Assembly: GCA_046318675.1 (NCBI GenBank)
Contig: JBKCUA010000019.1
Location: 1-50,991 of the forward strand
Reading direction: 5' to 3'
Source of the DNA: JBKCUA01 sp046318675
GTDB taxonomy: Bacteria; Pseudomonadota; Alphaproteobacteria; JAJTHO01
DNA: 50,991 nucleotides
This document shows positions 32,985 to 42,625 of this stretch, piece by piece. The notes below the pieces were generated by a model. It did no database searches. It was not told the origin of the DNA and was given only the letters and a program-made list of their open reading frames with translations. The position numbers and the translations under genes are program-made. The stretch's first letter is position 1. Each line of letters starts with the position of its first letter.

Positions 32985-33521
32985 TTGTTAACGGAGGAAG
33001 CGCAGCGAAAGCTGCGTTTCTTTACCACCACCCCCGGCCATACCCTGACCCTCACCCAGCAACCGGGGCAAACGAAAGCCCAGGTGCTGGCGGAAGAAAT
33101 GGTTGCACCCTTTTTAAGCAACACCCTCGCCACGCTGGCCTTTACCAGCAAAATAAATGAGGAGCACCATAATCTAACGGCGTGCCTGACCGCCAGCAAA
33201 ACCAAGGCGCAGGAACTGGCCGCAGGCAACACCACCACGTTGGAGGCCACCTTGATCAGCCAGGCCAACACCCTGAACGCCATTTTCACCACCATGACCC
33301 AGCGGGGCGAGGCCTCTGGTATGCTGTCTTCTATGGACACCTACCTGCGCCTGGCGTTCAAGGCGCAAGCCCAGTGCCGCGCCACCCTGCAAACCCTGGC
33401 CGATCTCAAAAACCCCCGGCCCGTGGCCTTTGTCCAGCAGGCCAACATTGCCGGGATGCAGCAGGTCAATAATTTCCCTGATAATTTTTCGGCAAACGAA
33501 CTATTGGAACCTGCCCCATGA
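32985..33521 (+). CDS. Hypothetical protein, 178 residues (phage-associated type)
   Basis: A helical soluble protein. Its C-terminal segment (LRLAFKAQAQCRATLQTLAD, LKNPRPVAFVQQANIAG, then MQQVNN) recalls uncharacterised proteins found beside short TGP-T-GK genes in proteobacterial accessory regions, and the next gene here is exactly that type. The TTG at 32985 has no Shine-Dalgarno; AACGGAGGAA lies inside the ORF, so the real start may be slightly downstream. It overlaps the next gene by 4 bases (ATGA). GC-rich like the core genes. Function unknown. Confidence 0.55.
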   Translation: MLTEEAQRKLRFFTTTPGHTLTLTQQPGQTKAQVLAEEMVAPFLSNTLATLAFTSKINEEHHNLTACLTASKTKAQELAAGNTTTLEATLISQANTLNAIFTTMTQRGEASGMLSSMDTYLRLAFKAQAQCRATLQTLADLKNPRPVAFVQQANIAGMQQVNNFPDNFSANELLEPAP

Positions 33522-33742
33522 ACCATCCCATAAATTGTAACGGCTGGACGCCGGAACGCCGCCACCGCCAAGCCGAGGCGATCCGGCGGTGGCAACCGTG
33601 GGATCACGCCACCGGCCCCGCAACCCCCGCCGGTAAAGCCGCCGCTTCCCAAAACGCACGCAAGCATGGATTGCGAAGCAGGCAGGCAAGGGAGGAACTG
33701 AAAATGGTGCGGGGGTTTTTGCGTGACCTGCATCATATGTAA
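33518..33742 (+). CDS. Small basic protein with TGP-T-GK-NA-HGLRS motif
   Basis: A 74-residue basic protein. The segment ATGPATPAGKAAASQNARKH followed by GLRS matches the conserved TGPxTxxGKxxxxxNAxxHGLRS pattern seen in short proteins of phages and accessory islands. Start and stop couple it to the 178-residue gene upstream. The function is unknown; a role in DNA packaging or DNA binding is only suggested by charge and context. Confidence 0.6.
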   Translation: MNHPINCNGWTPERRHRQAEAIRRWQPWDHATGPATPAGKAAASQNARKHGLRSRQAREELKMVRGFLRDLHHM

Positions 33743-33769
33743 AATGAGAAATTTATATTATGATAATTT

Positions 33770-34816
33770 ATGAACATTCAAACGCATCGTGTTGAAGACG
33801 CAACCCTACGGACGCTTGCTGGGCTTCCAGAAATTCAAGAGACTCTTCGTGCTGCGGCGTTGGTAGTGAACCGGCAAAGTCTGGAGGCCGCTATCAGCCG
33901 GGAGACAATAGAAGGCATCGGCAACGCAGTGCTGCAATCCGGTCAATGGTCAATCCCGTCTCCCCTGCACCCTGCGGTGTTTACCGCTCACGATAACAGC
34001 TCATTACCGCCTAAGGATCGCGGGTTGATCTTATGGCTTGCGGCGGCGGGGGCATGGCTGGGGTGTAGCGATAACACCGAAGAGATGGCCCACCAAGTGG
34101 ATTACCGCCAACACCGCCGGGTGCGCGGCTTGCATGTGGACAGTGACGCTTCTTTCATTGGCCGGATTCCCTTTTTACCGCGTCAACGCACCAGTGCCCC
34201 CATGGAAACGGTACTGGCGACAGATCAGGAAGTCATTGCCGCCCTTAAAGAAGTGCTGGCCATTGTTCATACCCCGGATCGCCAACAAAAACTTCTTGCG
34301 ACATTGGCCGCAATGGAAGATTGGGCAGTAAGTGCCGATCCCCTCGATTTTCCTGAAAGTCTGCCGTTGGCCGCATCGCTCTATAAACCGGAAAGCCCTA
34401 TTGAAACAACAGACAAAGCAACCACAATAAAAGCCTTGGTCAAGGCCGACATGGATTTTTTAGAGCAAAGCGGCCTGCTGGAGCGGCGCGGCACAACCCT
34501 CACCCTTGCCCCCCATGCCGCCCATGAAGCCGCCGGGTACACCGATCACTGGCAGGCCAATGCGCTGTGCGTGCTGCTCAGCAACCATCCCCTTGATGTG
34601 GCGGTGGTGAAACAGGCATTTGACGGGAAACACCCCTTTGCCGGGGTAGAATTGCAGCAAGGAGAGGTCCTGTTTGTGCCCCGGCGAACAGAAGACGGCC
34701 ATGATCTCTACCACGGGGCGCGGCTAGTACAAAAAGACAACACAACCCCTTGGGCCATACCGGACGGGGCAACACTGGGCTTGGTGCAGGGCGAGGAATG
34801 CAGCCTGCCCACCTAG
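33770..34816 (+). CDS. Hypothetical protein, 348 residues
   Basis: An unrecognised, mainly soluble protein. A hydrophobic stretch GLILWLAAAGAWLGC lies near residue 90 but is probably a buried helix. It has a region rich in charged residues (200-235) and a beta-like C-terminus (GVELQQGEVLFVPRR). The UAG stop at 34814 is followed in frame by 15 sense codons (YSPYNPLAIIDVERA) before TAA, so the original protein may have been longer. An AT-rich promoter-like tract (TTATATTATGATAAT) precedes the ATG. It is transcribed toward hsdM. Confidence 0.55.
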   Translation: MNIQTHRVEDATLRTLAGLPEIQETLRAAALVVNRQSLEAAISRETIEGIGNAVLQSGQWSIPSPLHPAVFTAHDNSSLPPKDRGLILWLAAAGAWLGCSDNTEEMAHQVDYRQHRRVRGLHVDSDASFIGRIPFLPRQRTSAPMETVLATDQEVIAALKEVLAIVHTPDRQQKLLATLAAMEDWAVSADPLDFPESLPLAASLYKPESPIETTDKATTIKALVKADMDFLEQSGLLERRGTTLTLAPHAAHEAAGYTDHWQANALCVLLSNHPLDVAVVKQAFDGKHPFAGVELQQGEVLFVPRRTEDGHDLYHGARLVQKDNTTPWAIPDGATLGLVQGEECSLPT

Positions 34817-34975
34817 TACAGCCCCTACAACCCCCTGGCCATTATTGACGTTGAACGAGCCTAATGATTGAGGCCGATGATTGAGGCTAGGCAAGCCCAA
34901 GGGGGACGTTCTATAGTCCCCGCTGGTTTTAAGAAATGTCAGCATCGGCAGCAAAACAGGGGCTAAGAACAGGCA

Positions 34976-36541
34976 ATGACCGATACCAGAAAAGAGCAGG
35001 AGCGCGCGGCACTGCATGCAACAATATGGCGTATTGCCAACGATTTGCGCGGCAGTGTGGATGGCTGGGATTTTAAGCAATATGTGCTGGGTATGTTGTT
35101 TTACCGATTTATCTCGGAAAACTTAAGCTCATACATCAATGAAAAACAACAGGAGACTGGGGAAAGGAGTTTCAACTATGCCAACCTGAAAGATGCTGAA
35201 GCGGAGCATGGCCGTGAACTCATTTTAGAGGAAAAGGGCTTTTTCATCCACCCCAGTGAGCTGTTCGACAATGTGCGCAAACGCGCTGGCAACGATGCCA
35301 ACTTAAATGAAACCTTGGAAAAAGTTTTCAAGAACATTGAGGCCTCCGCTAAAGGCACAGACAGCGAAAACGATATGCGCGGGTTGTTCGATGATATCGA
35401 CGTGAACAGCAACAAGCTGGGCGCAACAGTGCCCAAGCGCAACGAAGTTCTTGTTAAACTGATGAACGCCATTGGTGATTTGAATCTTGGCAATTACGGC
35501 GACAACTCCATTGATCTGTTTGGCGATGCTTATGAGTACTTGATGACCATGTACGCCGCCAATGCGGGAAAATCAGGGGGCGAGTTTTTTACCCCGCAAG
35601 AAGTGTCCGAACTTTTGGCGCGTATTACGGTTGTCGGCAAAACAGAGGTGAACAAGGTTTATGATCCCGCCTGCGGCTCTGGTTCGCTACTGCTCAAGTT
35701 TGCTAAGGTGCTGGGCAAGGAAAATGTCCGTAACGGTTTTTATGGTCAGGAAATCAATATTACGACCTATAACCTCTGCCGGATCAATATGTTTCTCCAC
35801 GATATCAATTATGAACAATTTGATGTGGCCCATGGCGATACGTTGACGGAGCCAAAACACTGGGATAATGAGCCGTTTGAAGCCATTGTTTCCAACCCTC
35901 CCTATTCCATTAAGTGGGAGGGCGATGCTAACCCCCTGCTGATTAACGATGAGCGTTTTACCCCCGCCGGTATTCTCGCGCCAAAATCAAAGGCTGATTT
36001 GGCCTTTGTGATGCACACGCTTTCTTGGCTGGCCACAAACGGGACGGCGGCCATCGTGTGTTTCCCCGGGGTCATGTATCGCGGCGGGGCGGAGCAGAAA
36101 ATAAGGCAATATCTGGTGGACAACAATTACGTTGATGCCGTTATCCAATTGCCGCCGGATCTATTCTTTGGCACGACGATTGCCACCTGCATCCTGGTGC
36201 TCAAGAAAAACAAAAGGGACAACAGGGTTCTGTTCATTGATGCCAGCGCGGAATTCGTGCGCGGATCGGCCAAAAACAAACTGGGCCAGATGCATGCAAA
36301 AAGAGTTCTGGATTGCTACACGGGCCGGGATAGCCATGAGCACTTCTCTCGCCTTGTCGATCACGCGGAGATTGCCGAAAAAGAGTACAATATCAGCGTT
36401 GGCACCTATGTCGCGCAAAAAGATACCCGGGAAGTGGTGGATATTGCCGAACTCAACGCCCGGATTGCCCAAATTGTACAACGCCAGGCCGACTTGCGGA
36501 CACAGATTGATGCCATCGTGGCCGATTTGGAAGGCGCGTAA
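34976..36541 (+). CDS. hsdM: Type I restriction-modification methyltransferase subunit HsdM
   Basis: A 521-residue N6-adenine methyltransferase subunit. It has an N-terminal HsdM helical domain (WDFKQYVLGMLFYRFISENL), SAM-binding motif I VYDPACGSGSLLLKF, and catalytic NPPYSIKWEG. GGEFFTPQEVSELLARI marks the domain boundary. With HsdS it methylates a bipartite target; with HsdR it restricts unmodified DNA. It leads the operon hsdM-rhuM-hsdS-hsdR. The next gene starts 1 base after its stop. Full length. Confidence 0.96.
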   Translation: MTDTRKEQERAALHATIWRIANDLRGSVDGWDFKQYVLGMLFYRFISENLSSYINEKQQETGERSFNYANLKDAEAEHGRELILEEKGFFIHPSELFDNVRKRAGNDANLNETLEKVFKNIEASAKGTDSENDMRGLFDDIDVNSNKLGATVPKRNEVLVKLMNAIGDLNLGNYGDNSIDLFGDAYEYLMTMYAANAGKSGGEFFTPQEVSELLARITVVGKTEVNKVYDPACGSGSLLLKFAKVLGKENVRNGFYGQEINITTYNLCRINMFLHDINYEQFDVAHGDTLTEPKHWDNEPFEAIVSNPPYSIKWEGDANPLLINDERFTPAGILAPKSKADLAFVMHTLSWLATNGTAAIVCFPGVMYRGGAEQKIRQYLVDNNYVDAVIQLPPDLFFGTTIATCILVLKKNKRDNRVLFIDASAEFVRGSAKNKLGQMHAKRVLDCYTGRDSHEHFSRLVDHAEIAEKEYNISVGTYVAQKDTREVVDIAELNARIAQIVQRQADLRTQIDAIVADLEGA

Positions 36542-36542
36542 G

Positions 36543-37565
36543 ATGAGCAAAGACATTCAATTCCTGCTCTACACCACGCCCCAAGAAGACATCAACGTTG
36601 ATGTGGTGATGAAGGGTGAAACCATCTGGCTGACGCAAAAGGCCATGGCTGCGTTATTTGATGTGCAAACGCCTGCTATCAACAAGCATCTTAAAAACAT
36701 TTTTGAAGAGGGAGAGCTTGATGAAAGAGTGGTTATTTCCAAAATGGAAATAACCACTGCGCACGGTGCAATGGCGGATAAAACCCAAACAAAAGAAACA
36801 AATCTTTACAATCTCGATGCCATCATTTCCGTAGGCTACCGCGTTAATTCCGCCAAGGCGACCCAGTTTAGAATCTGGGCGACAAAAACCTTGAAGGAAT
36901 TCATTCAAAAAGGCTTTGTGCTGGATGACGAACGCCTGAAACAGGGAACAACTGTTTTTGGCAAAGACTATTTCCGCGAATTGCTGGATCGGGTTCGTTC
37001 CATCCGCGCCAGCGAGCGCCGCATCTGGCAGCAGATTACCGATATTTTTGCGGAATGCAGTATTGATTACAACCCGCAAGCAGCCACAACAAAAGACTTC
37101 TACGCCATGATTCAAAACAAGTTTCATTACGCCATTGTTGGCCAGACGGCGGCGGAGATTATCTACGCCAAGGCGGATCGCACCAAAGACCACATGGGGC
37201 TCACAACATGGAAAAACGCCCCCGATGGGCGCGTGCTGAAATCCGATGTGACCACGGCCAAAAACTATCTTCCTGAAAAAGATATCAAACAGTTGGAACG
37301 TCTGGTGTCGGGATACTTTGACTATATCGAGGATCTGATAGAACGTGAAACAGCGTTCACCATGGAAGCGTTTGCAAAAAGCATTCATGAATTTCTGACC
37401 TTTAGAAAGTACCAAATTCTGGACGGCAAAGGCCGCATCTCAAAGCCGCAGGCGGAGAGCAAGGCAGAACAAGAATACGATGCCTTTAACAAAACCCAGA
37501 AGATAAAATCTGATTTTGATAGGATGGTTGAATCTCTGGGGAAGAAAGGAGGGCAAGGTGAGTAG
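36543..37565 (+). CDS. rhuM: RhuM family protein inside the hsd operon
   Basis: A 340-residue RhuM-type protein. The N-terminal half has the antirepressor-like segment FLLYTTPQEDINVDVVMKGE, IWLTQKAMAALFDVQ and ATQFRIWATKTLKEFIQKG, and the C-terminal half has FYAMIQNKFHYAIVGQTAAE and KNYLPEKDIKQLERLVSGYF. Named for a Salmonella pathogenicity-island gene, RhuM is often carried within type I restriction operons; its function is not known, but a regulatory or DNA-binding role fits its KilA/BRO-like start. It begins 1 base after hsdM and overlaps hsdS by 8 bases. Confidence 0.9.
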   Translation: MSKDIQFLLYTTPQEDINVDVVMKGETIWLTQKAMAALFDVQTPAINKHLKNIFEEGELDERVVISKMEITTAHGAMADKTQTKETNLYNLDAIISVGYRVNSAKATQFRIWATKTLKEFIQKGFVLDDERLKQGTTVFGKDYFRELLDRVRSIRASERRIWQQITDIFAECSIDYNPQAATTKDFYAMIQNKFHYAIVGQTAAEIIYAKADRTKDHMGLTTWKNAPDGRVLKSDVTTAKNYLPEKDIKQLERLVSGYFDYIEDLIERETAFTMEAFAKSIHEFLTFRKYQILDGKGRISKPQAESKAEQEYDAFNKTQKIKSDFDRMVESLGKKGGQGE

Positions 37566-38778
37566 GATTGAGGAATTGATTGCGCAGTATTGCCCGGCGG
37601 GGGTGGCGTTTCGAGGAATAGGTGAGGTGTGTCGGATTCTTAATGGCTATGCTTTCAAAAGTGAAAAGTATAGCGCAACAGGAATTAGAGTTATTCGTAT
37701 CTCTGATGTACAGAAAGGACGAATGTCTGATAACGATCTAAAATTCTATCCAGTTGAGCTTCAGAATGAGATTAGGAATTTTCTATTGAACGAAGGCGAT
37801 CTAGTAATGTCTCTAACTGGGAACGTAGGGCGCGTTGCTATGCTCGCAAAAACAGATTTGCCTGCGGCCCTTAATCAAAGAGTTGCGTGTATTAGACCCA
37901 AGAGTGAAATCGTTTTAACCCGCTATTTATTTCATTTATTGGACTCAAGCGCGTTCGAGAACAATGCTATGGCCAATGCAACTGGTGGAGGGCAAAAAAA
38001 CATGAGCACTGGGTGGTTATCGTCGTATGCCATCCCCATCCCACCCCTTGAAGTCCAGCAAGAGATTGTGAAGATACTGGATGCCTTTACGGAGCTTGAG
38101 GCGGAGCTTGAGGCCGAGCTTGAGGCGCGGCGTATTCAATACAACTATTATCGTGACCGGTTGCTTACGTTTGAAGATGGCGAAGTAGAATGGAAGACGT
38201 TGGGAGATATTGGCGATGTGAAAATGTGCAAACGCATTCTCAAAAATGAAACGAAACCCGAAGGTGATATACCATTTTATAAGATTGGTACTTTTGGAAA
38301 ACAAGCAGATGCATTCATTCCCAAAGAGATTTATGAATCTTATAAAAACAGGTATTCTTTTCCTAAAAGGGGTGATGTTTTAATATCCGCATCAGGAACA
38401 ATTGGACGCACAGTGATTTATGATGGGGAACCAGCGTATTTTCAGGATAGCAATATAGTTTGGCTAGATAATGATGAAAGTATTGTTACTAATAGGTATT
38501 TATGGCACTTTTATAAAGTAGCAAAATGGTTTGTATCGGACGGGGGAACAATAGATAGATTATATAATGATAATATTAGGAAAACCAAAATCCTCATTCC
38601 CTATCCAAATGACCCCGAAAAATCCATCGAAGAACAAACCCGCATCATCGCCATCCTCGACACCTTTGACGCCCTCACCCACTCCCTTTCCGAAGGCCTG
38701 CCCGCCGAAATTGCCGCCCGGCGGCGGCAGTATGAGCATTACCGCAACCGCCTGCTGACCTTCAAAGAGGCCGCCTGA
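37558..38778 (+). CDS. hsdS: Type I restriction specificity subunit HsdS
   Basis: A 406-residue subunit with two target recognition domains (about 10-175 and 210-370), each followed by a conserved helix (VQQEIVKILDAFTELEAELE and EEQTRIIAILDTFDALTHSL). The GTG start at 37558 follows GGAGGG and overlaps the rhuM stop. Between the domains lie three exact or near-exact copies of GAGCTTGAGGC(G/C) encoding ELEA, like the TAEL repeats that set spacer length in EcoR124I. The stop overlaps the hsdR ATG by one base. Confidence 0.93.
   Translation: MSRIEELIAQYCPAGVAFRGIGEVCRILNGYAFKSEKYSATGIRVIRISDVQKGRMSDNDLKFYPVELQNEIRNFLLNEGDLVMSLTGNVGRVAMLAKTDLPAALNQRVACIRPKSEIVLTRYLFHLLDSSAFENNAMANATGGGQKNMSTGWLSSYAIPIPPLEVQQEIVKILDAFTELEAELEAELEARRIQYNYYRDRLLTFEDGEVEWKTLGDIGDVKMCKRILKNETKPEGDIPFYKIGTFGKQADAFIPKEIYESYKNRYSFPKRGDVLISASGTIGRTVIYDGEPAYFQDSNIVWLDNDESIVTNRYLWHFYKVAKWFVSDGGTIDRLYNDNIRKTKILIPYPNDPEKSIEEQTRIIAILDTFDALTHSLSEGLPAEIAARRRQYEHYRNRLLTFKEAA
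38092..38127 (+). repeat. Three 12-bp tandem repeats in hsdS
   Basis: GAGCTTGAGGCG, GAGCTTGAGGCC and GAGCTTGAGGCG encode (ELEA)3 in the linker helix between the two recognition domains. Loss or gain of a unit keeps frame and would alter the spacing between half-sites. Confidence 0.9.
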
Positions 38779-41700
38779 TGACCTGCTACACCACCATTGC
38801 CGAAAACCCGAACAGCACGGTTGTTGCCGAATACGTGCCCGTCGATACTGGCGCGTCAGGCTATCAATCCGAGGCGGAGTTGGAAGCCGAGTTCATCCGC
38901 ATCCTGCAAACAAACGGCTATGAATATTTGAGCATCCGAAGCAATGATGATCTTGTGCAAAACCTGCGCGCGCAGCTGTCGCGCCTGAATAACACCGTCT
39001 TTTCCGATGCGGAGTGGAGCCAGCTGCTCAACAGCTATCTGGCCAACAAGAACGACTCCATTGAGGAGAAAACCACCAAGGTGCAGGAAGATTATATTTA
39101 TAGCCTCAAGCGCGATGACGGCACGACCAAGAACATCCGCATTCTTGATAAAGACAACATCCACACCAACACCGTTCAAGTCATCAACCAGTATGAGACC
39201 GAAGGCGCACGCAAGAACCGCTATGATGTCACCGTTCTCGTCAACGGCTTGCCGATGGTGCATGTTGAACTCAAGCGGCGCGGCGTTGCCATTCGTGAGG
39301 CGTTCAACCAGATTAACCGTTACCAGCGGGATAGTTTTTGGGCGGACAGCGGCCTGTTTGAGTATGTGCAGCTTTTTGTGATCTCCAACGGCACGCACAC
39401 CAAATACTATTCCAACACTACCCGCAGCGCGCATTTAAAAGAGCAGGCCGGGAAAACCTCCACCAAGAAAACCAGCAACAGCTTTGAGTTTACCAGTTGG
39501 TGGACAGACGCAACGAACAAGCGCATTGCCGACCTTGCGGATTTCGCTAGGACGTTCTTCTCAAAGCATTCCTTGCTTGCGGTTGTAACCCGCTACTGTG
39601 TTTTTACCACCGATAAGCTGCTGTTGGTCATGCGCCCCTACCAGATTGCGGCGGCTGAGCGTATCTTGAACCGAATCATCATGTCCACAAACCACAAGCA
39701 ACTGGGGACGATGGAGGCCGGCGGCTACATCTGGCACACAACGGGGAGCGGTAAAACCCTGACCAGTTTCAAAACCGCCCAGCTGGCCAGCCGCCTTGAC
39801 GGCATGGACAAGGTGATCTTTATCGTCGATCGCAAAGACCTCGATTATCAAACGATGAAGGAATACGATAAGTTTGAGAAAGGCTCTGCCAACTCAAACA
39901 CCAGCACCGCGATTTTAGCGCGGCAGCTTGCCGATGCGAATGTCAGAATTATCATCACAACGATTCAAAAGCTGGCAAAGTTTATTGCCGGCAACAAAGG
40001 GCACAGCGTCTTTAACGGGCATAGCGTTCTTATCTTTGATGAGTGCCACCGCTCTCAATTTGGTGAGATGCATACAAAAATCGTTAAGTCTTTCAAGAAC
40101 TACCATATCTTTGGCTTTACGGGCACGCCGATCTTTGCGGCAAATTCATCGTCTGGAGGCAATCCGCAGCTCAAAACCACCGAACAGGCTTTCGGGCAGA
40201 AGCTGCACGCCTATACCATTGTAGATGCCATTAACGATGAAAACGTGCTGCCGTTTAGGCTTGATTACGTCAACACGTTGAAGATGCGGCCTGGAATACA
40301 AGACAAAAAAGTTCGTGCCATCGATATGGAAGCCGCCGCCAACTCCCCGGAACGGATTGCGCAGGTAACGGATTATATCCTTGAGCATTTCGACCAGAAA
40401 ACAAAGCGCAACGATAAATCGTTTACCTTCCAACGTCTTATGAATGTTCAGGAGGTTGTAAAAGATTCTAAAGTAGATGAAATCAGAGAGAAAATACGGC
40501 TTTCCGGCTTCAATTCCATTTTCGCCGTTAGTTCTATCGAGGTAGCAAAGAAATATTACGCTTCCTTTAAGGCGCGCAATACGGGTTTAAAGATTGCGCT
40601 TATCTACAGCTTCGGGGCGAATGAAGCAGAAGGTGAAGATGGCGTTTTGCCGGATGAGGATTTTGATACCAGCGGGCTGGATAAAACCTCCCGCGATTTT
40701 CTGGATCAGGCGATTGCCGATTACAACAAGGACTTTGGTACCAATTACAGCACTGGCTCAGACAAGTTTGAAAATTACTACAAAGACCTCTCCCAACGGG
40801 TCAAAAACCGTGAGATCGATCTGTTGATTGTGGTCAATATGTTTCTGACGGGCTTCGATGCCACCACCTTGAATACCCTGTGGGTGGATAAGAACTTGCG
40901 GCATCACGGGTTGTTGCAGGCATTTTCACGCACCAACCGCATTCTGAACTCCGTCAAAACCTTTGGTAACATCATTGGCTTCCGCGATCTGGAACAGGCG
41001 ACGAATGACGCCCTTGCTATTTTTGGGAACAAGGAAGCAAGGGGTATTGTTCTGCTTAAATCGTACCCTGAATATTATAACGGCTGGGATAAAGAGGGCA
41101 CGCATCAGCCTGGGTACATTGATCTTATCACAACATTACAGGAACGTTTCCCGCTGCCACTTTTTATTGAAGGTGAACAGGCAGAAAAGGATTTTATCCG
41201 TCTTTGGGGGGCCATTTTGCGCCTTCGCAACATCCTTTCATCGTTTGATGAGTTTAAGGGGCAAGAAATCTTATCAGAGCGGGAATTTCAAGATTATCAA
41301 AGCGTTTATCTCGACCTTTACGACAAGCTACGCAAACACAACGATGCAGATAAGGAAAACATCAATGATGACATTGTTTTTGAAATAGAACTCGTCAAAC
41401 AGATCACTATCAACATTGATTATATCTTGCAACTTGTGGCCCAGTATCACAAATCGCGGATGAAAGATAAGGAAATCCTGACGACAATAGACAAGGCCAT
41501 GAATGCCAGTCTTGAACTGCGCAGTAAAAAAGAGCTTATTGAACGTTTTATCAATACCCTGAATGCCAACACCGATGTTGATCGGGATTGGCGGATTTTT
41601 ACGAACAAAAACAGAGAAGAAGACCTTGAAAAAATTATTGAAGCAGAAAATCTAAAGCCTGAAGAAACACGAAAGTTTATTATCAACGCCTTTCGCGACG

Positions 41701-41843
41701 GAGAGCTGAAATCAACGGGAACTGGCTTTGCAGGCATCCTTCCGCCTGTATCCATGTTCGATAAGGACAGCGCACGCGCCAAGAAGAAGTCTGTTGTACT
41801 GGAAAAACTTCGGTTGTTCTTCGAGAGGTATCTGGGGGTTTAG
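38778..41843 (+). CDS. hsdR: Type I restriction endonuclease subunit HsdR
   Basis: A 1021-residue translocating nuclease. The PD-(D/E)xK nuclease is near 150-170 (RYDVTVLVNGLPMVHVELKR). SF2 motor motifs include Walker A HTTGSGKTLTSF, DECHRSQFG (motif II) and GFTGTPIF (motif III), and a second RecA-like domain ends with FLTGFDATTLNTLWVDKNLR and QAFSRTNRI. A C-terminal helical region binds the methylase core. Size and motifs fit intact HsdR. It is the last gene of the hsd operon; a tRNA gene follows about 100 bases later on the opposite strand. Confidence 0.96.
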   Translation: MTCYTTIAENPNSTVVAEYVPVDTGASGYQSEAELEAEFIRILQTNGYEYLSIRSNDDLVQNLRAQLSRLNNTVFSDAEWSQLLNSYLANKNDSIEEKTTKVQEDYIYSLKRDDGTTKNIRILDKDNIHTNTVQVINQYETEGARKNRYDVTVLVNGLPMVHVELKRRGVAIREAFNQINRYQRDSFWADSGLFEYVQLFVISNGTHTKYYSNTTRSAHLKEQAGKTSTKKTSNSFEFTSWWTDATNKRIADLADFARTFFSKHSLLAVVTRYCVFTTDKLLLVMRPYQIAAAERILNRIIMSTNHKQLGTMEAGGYIWHTTGSGKTLTSFKTAQLASRLDGMDKVIFIVDRKDLDYQTMKEYDKFEKGSANSNTSTAILARQLADANVRIIITTIQKLAKFIAGNKGHSVFNGHSVLIFDECHRSQFGEMHTKIVKSFKNYHIFGFTGTPIFAANSSSGGNPQLKTTEQAFGQKLHAYTIVDAINDENVLPFRLDYVNTLKMRPGIQDKKVRAIDMEAAANSPERIAQVTDYILEHFDQKTKRNDKSFTFQRLMNVQEVVKDSKVDEIREKIRLSGFNSIFAVSSIEVAKKYYASFKARNTGLKIALIYSFGANEAEGEDGVLPDEDFDTSGLDKTSRDFLDQAIADYNKDFGTNYSTGSDKFENYYKDLSQRVKNREIDLLIVVNMFLTGFDATTLNTLWVDKNLRHHGLLQAFSRTNRILNSVKTFGNIIGFRDLEQATNDALAIFGNKEARGIVLLKSYPEYYNGWDKEGTHQPGYIDLITTLQERFPLPLFIEGEQAEKDFIRLWGAILRLRNILSSFDEFKGQEILSEREFQDYQSVYLDLYDKLRKHNDADKENINDDIVFEIELVKQITINIDYILQLVAQYHKSRMKDKEILTTIDKAMNASLELRSKKELIERFINTLNANTDVDRDWRIFTNKNREEDLEKIIEAENLKPEETRKFIINAFRDGELKSTGTGFAGILPPVSMFDKDSARAKKKSVVLEKLRLFFERYLGV

Positions 41844-41942
41844 ATATCCTCAAGCCTAAAGCAGCCCCCCGCTGCGGCACCAGTGCGGCACCGGGATTTT
41901 TGAGAATTTTTGCAAAAGGTAAAAAACCCTTTCTTTTCATGG

Positions 41943-42014
41943 TGCTGCCGAGAGGAATCGAACCTCCGACCCCGTCCTTACCAAGGACGTGCTCTACCCC
42001 TGAGCCACGGCAGC
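41943..42014 (-). tRNA. tRNA-Thr (GGT)
   Basis: A 72-base cloverleaf on the minus strand: acceptor GCTGCCG/CGGCAGC, D-arm GGCTCAGGGGTAGAGC, anticodon loop TTGGTAA (GGT) on a CGTCC/GGACG stem, T-arm GGAGGTTCGATTCCTCT. The CCA is not fully encoded. It borders the hsd operon, a common insertion position for islands. Confidence 0.93.
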
Positions 42015-42139
42015 ACGCTGGACAGGGTTCTGGAACAAAAACCCGCTCTTGGCAAGAGGGTTGACGGAAAAAACAATCGTCATGCGGATCGTCTTCGCTG
42101 TACCACTCCCCTTTTTTTCTATATAGTGAAAGGCAATCA

Positions 42140-42625
42140 ATGACCGTCTTTCACACCATCCACCTGCACACCGCCGCCGGGGTTCATTACCATCCCTTGG
42201 TGGAACAAGAACGCGATCAAGCCCTGCGGGATTTGCAGGCATCGGCGTTGTTTTTGCCCGTTTCTGGCCTGATGCCGCCACTAACCCTAGCCTTAGGAAT
42301 TGAGGAAGATCGTCTGGTGTTTACGCTGGAATCCCTTGATACCGGGGCGCGGGAAGCCTTCCCCCTGACCATCAAGGGGCTGCGCGGGGTAGTGCGGGAT
42401 TATTTTGCGATTTGCGAGAGTTACAACAGCCTGGTGCACCAAGGCGTTACCCCCTGCCGCCTAGAGGCCATTGATCAAGGCCGCCGCGGTGTTCACGACG
42501 ACGGCGCGCGGCAGGTGATGGAAGCCCTCCGCAACAAAGCAACCGTGGACCTAGAGACCGCCCGGCGGTTGTTCACCCTGATTTGCATCCTGCATATTCG
42601 CGATCAAGGCGGCCTGCATGGCTGA
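42140..42625 (+). CDS. UPF0262 family protein
   Basis: A 161-residue member of UPF0262, a family restricted to Alphaproteobacteria and of unknown function. Characteristic are HPLVEQERDQALRDLQ, FLPV, YNSLVHQGVTPCRLEAIDQG and the terminal LFTLICILHIRD. GAAAGGC precedes the ATG. It overlaps the phosphatase gene by 8 bases, the usual order in this class, where both lie near histidine-synthesis genes. Here those neighbours are absent. Confidence 0.88.
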   Translation: MTVFHTIHLHTAAGVHYHPLVEQERDQALRDLQASALFLPVSGLMPPLTLALGIEEDRLVFTLESLDTGAREAFPLTIKGLRGVVRDYFAICESYNSLVHQGVTPCRLEAIDQGRRGVHDDGARQVMEALRNKATVDLETARRLFTLICILHIRDQGGLHG

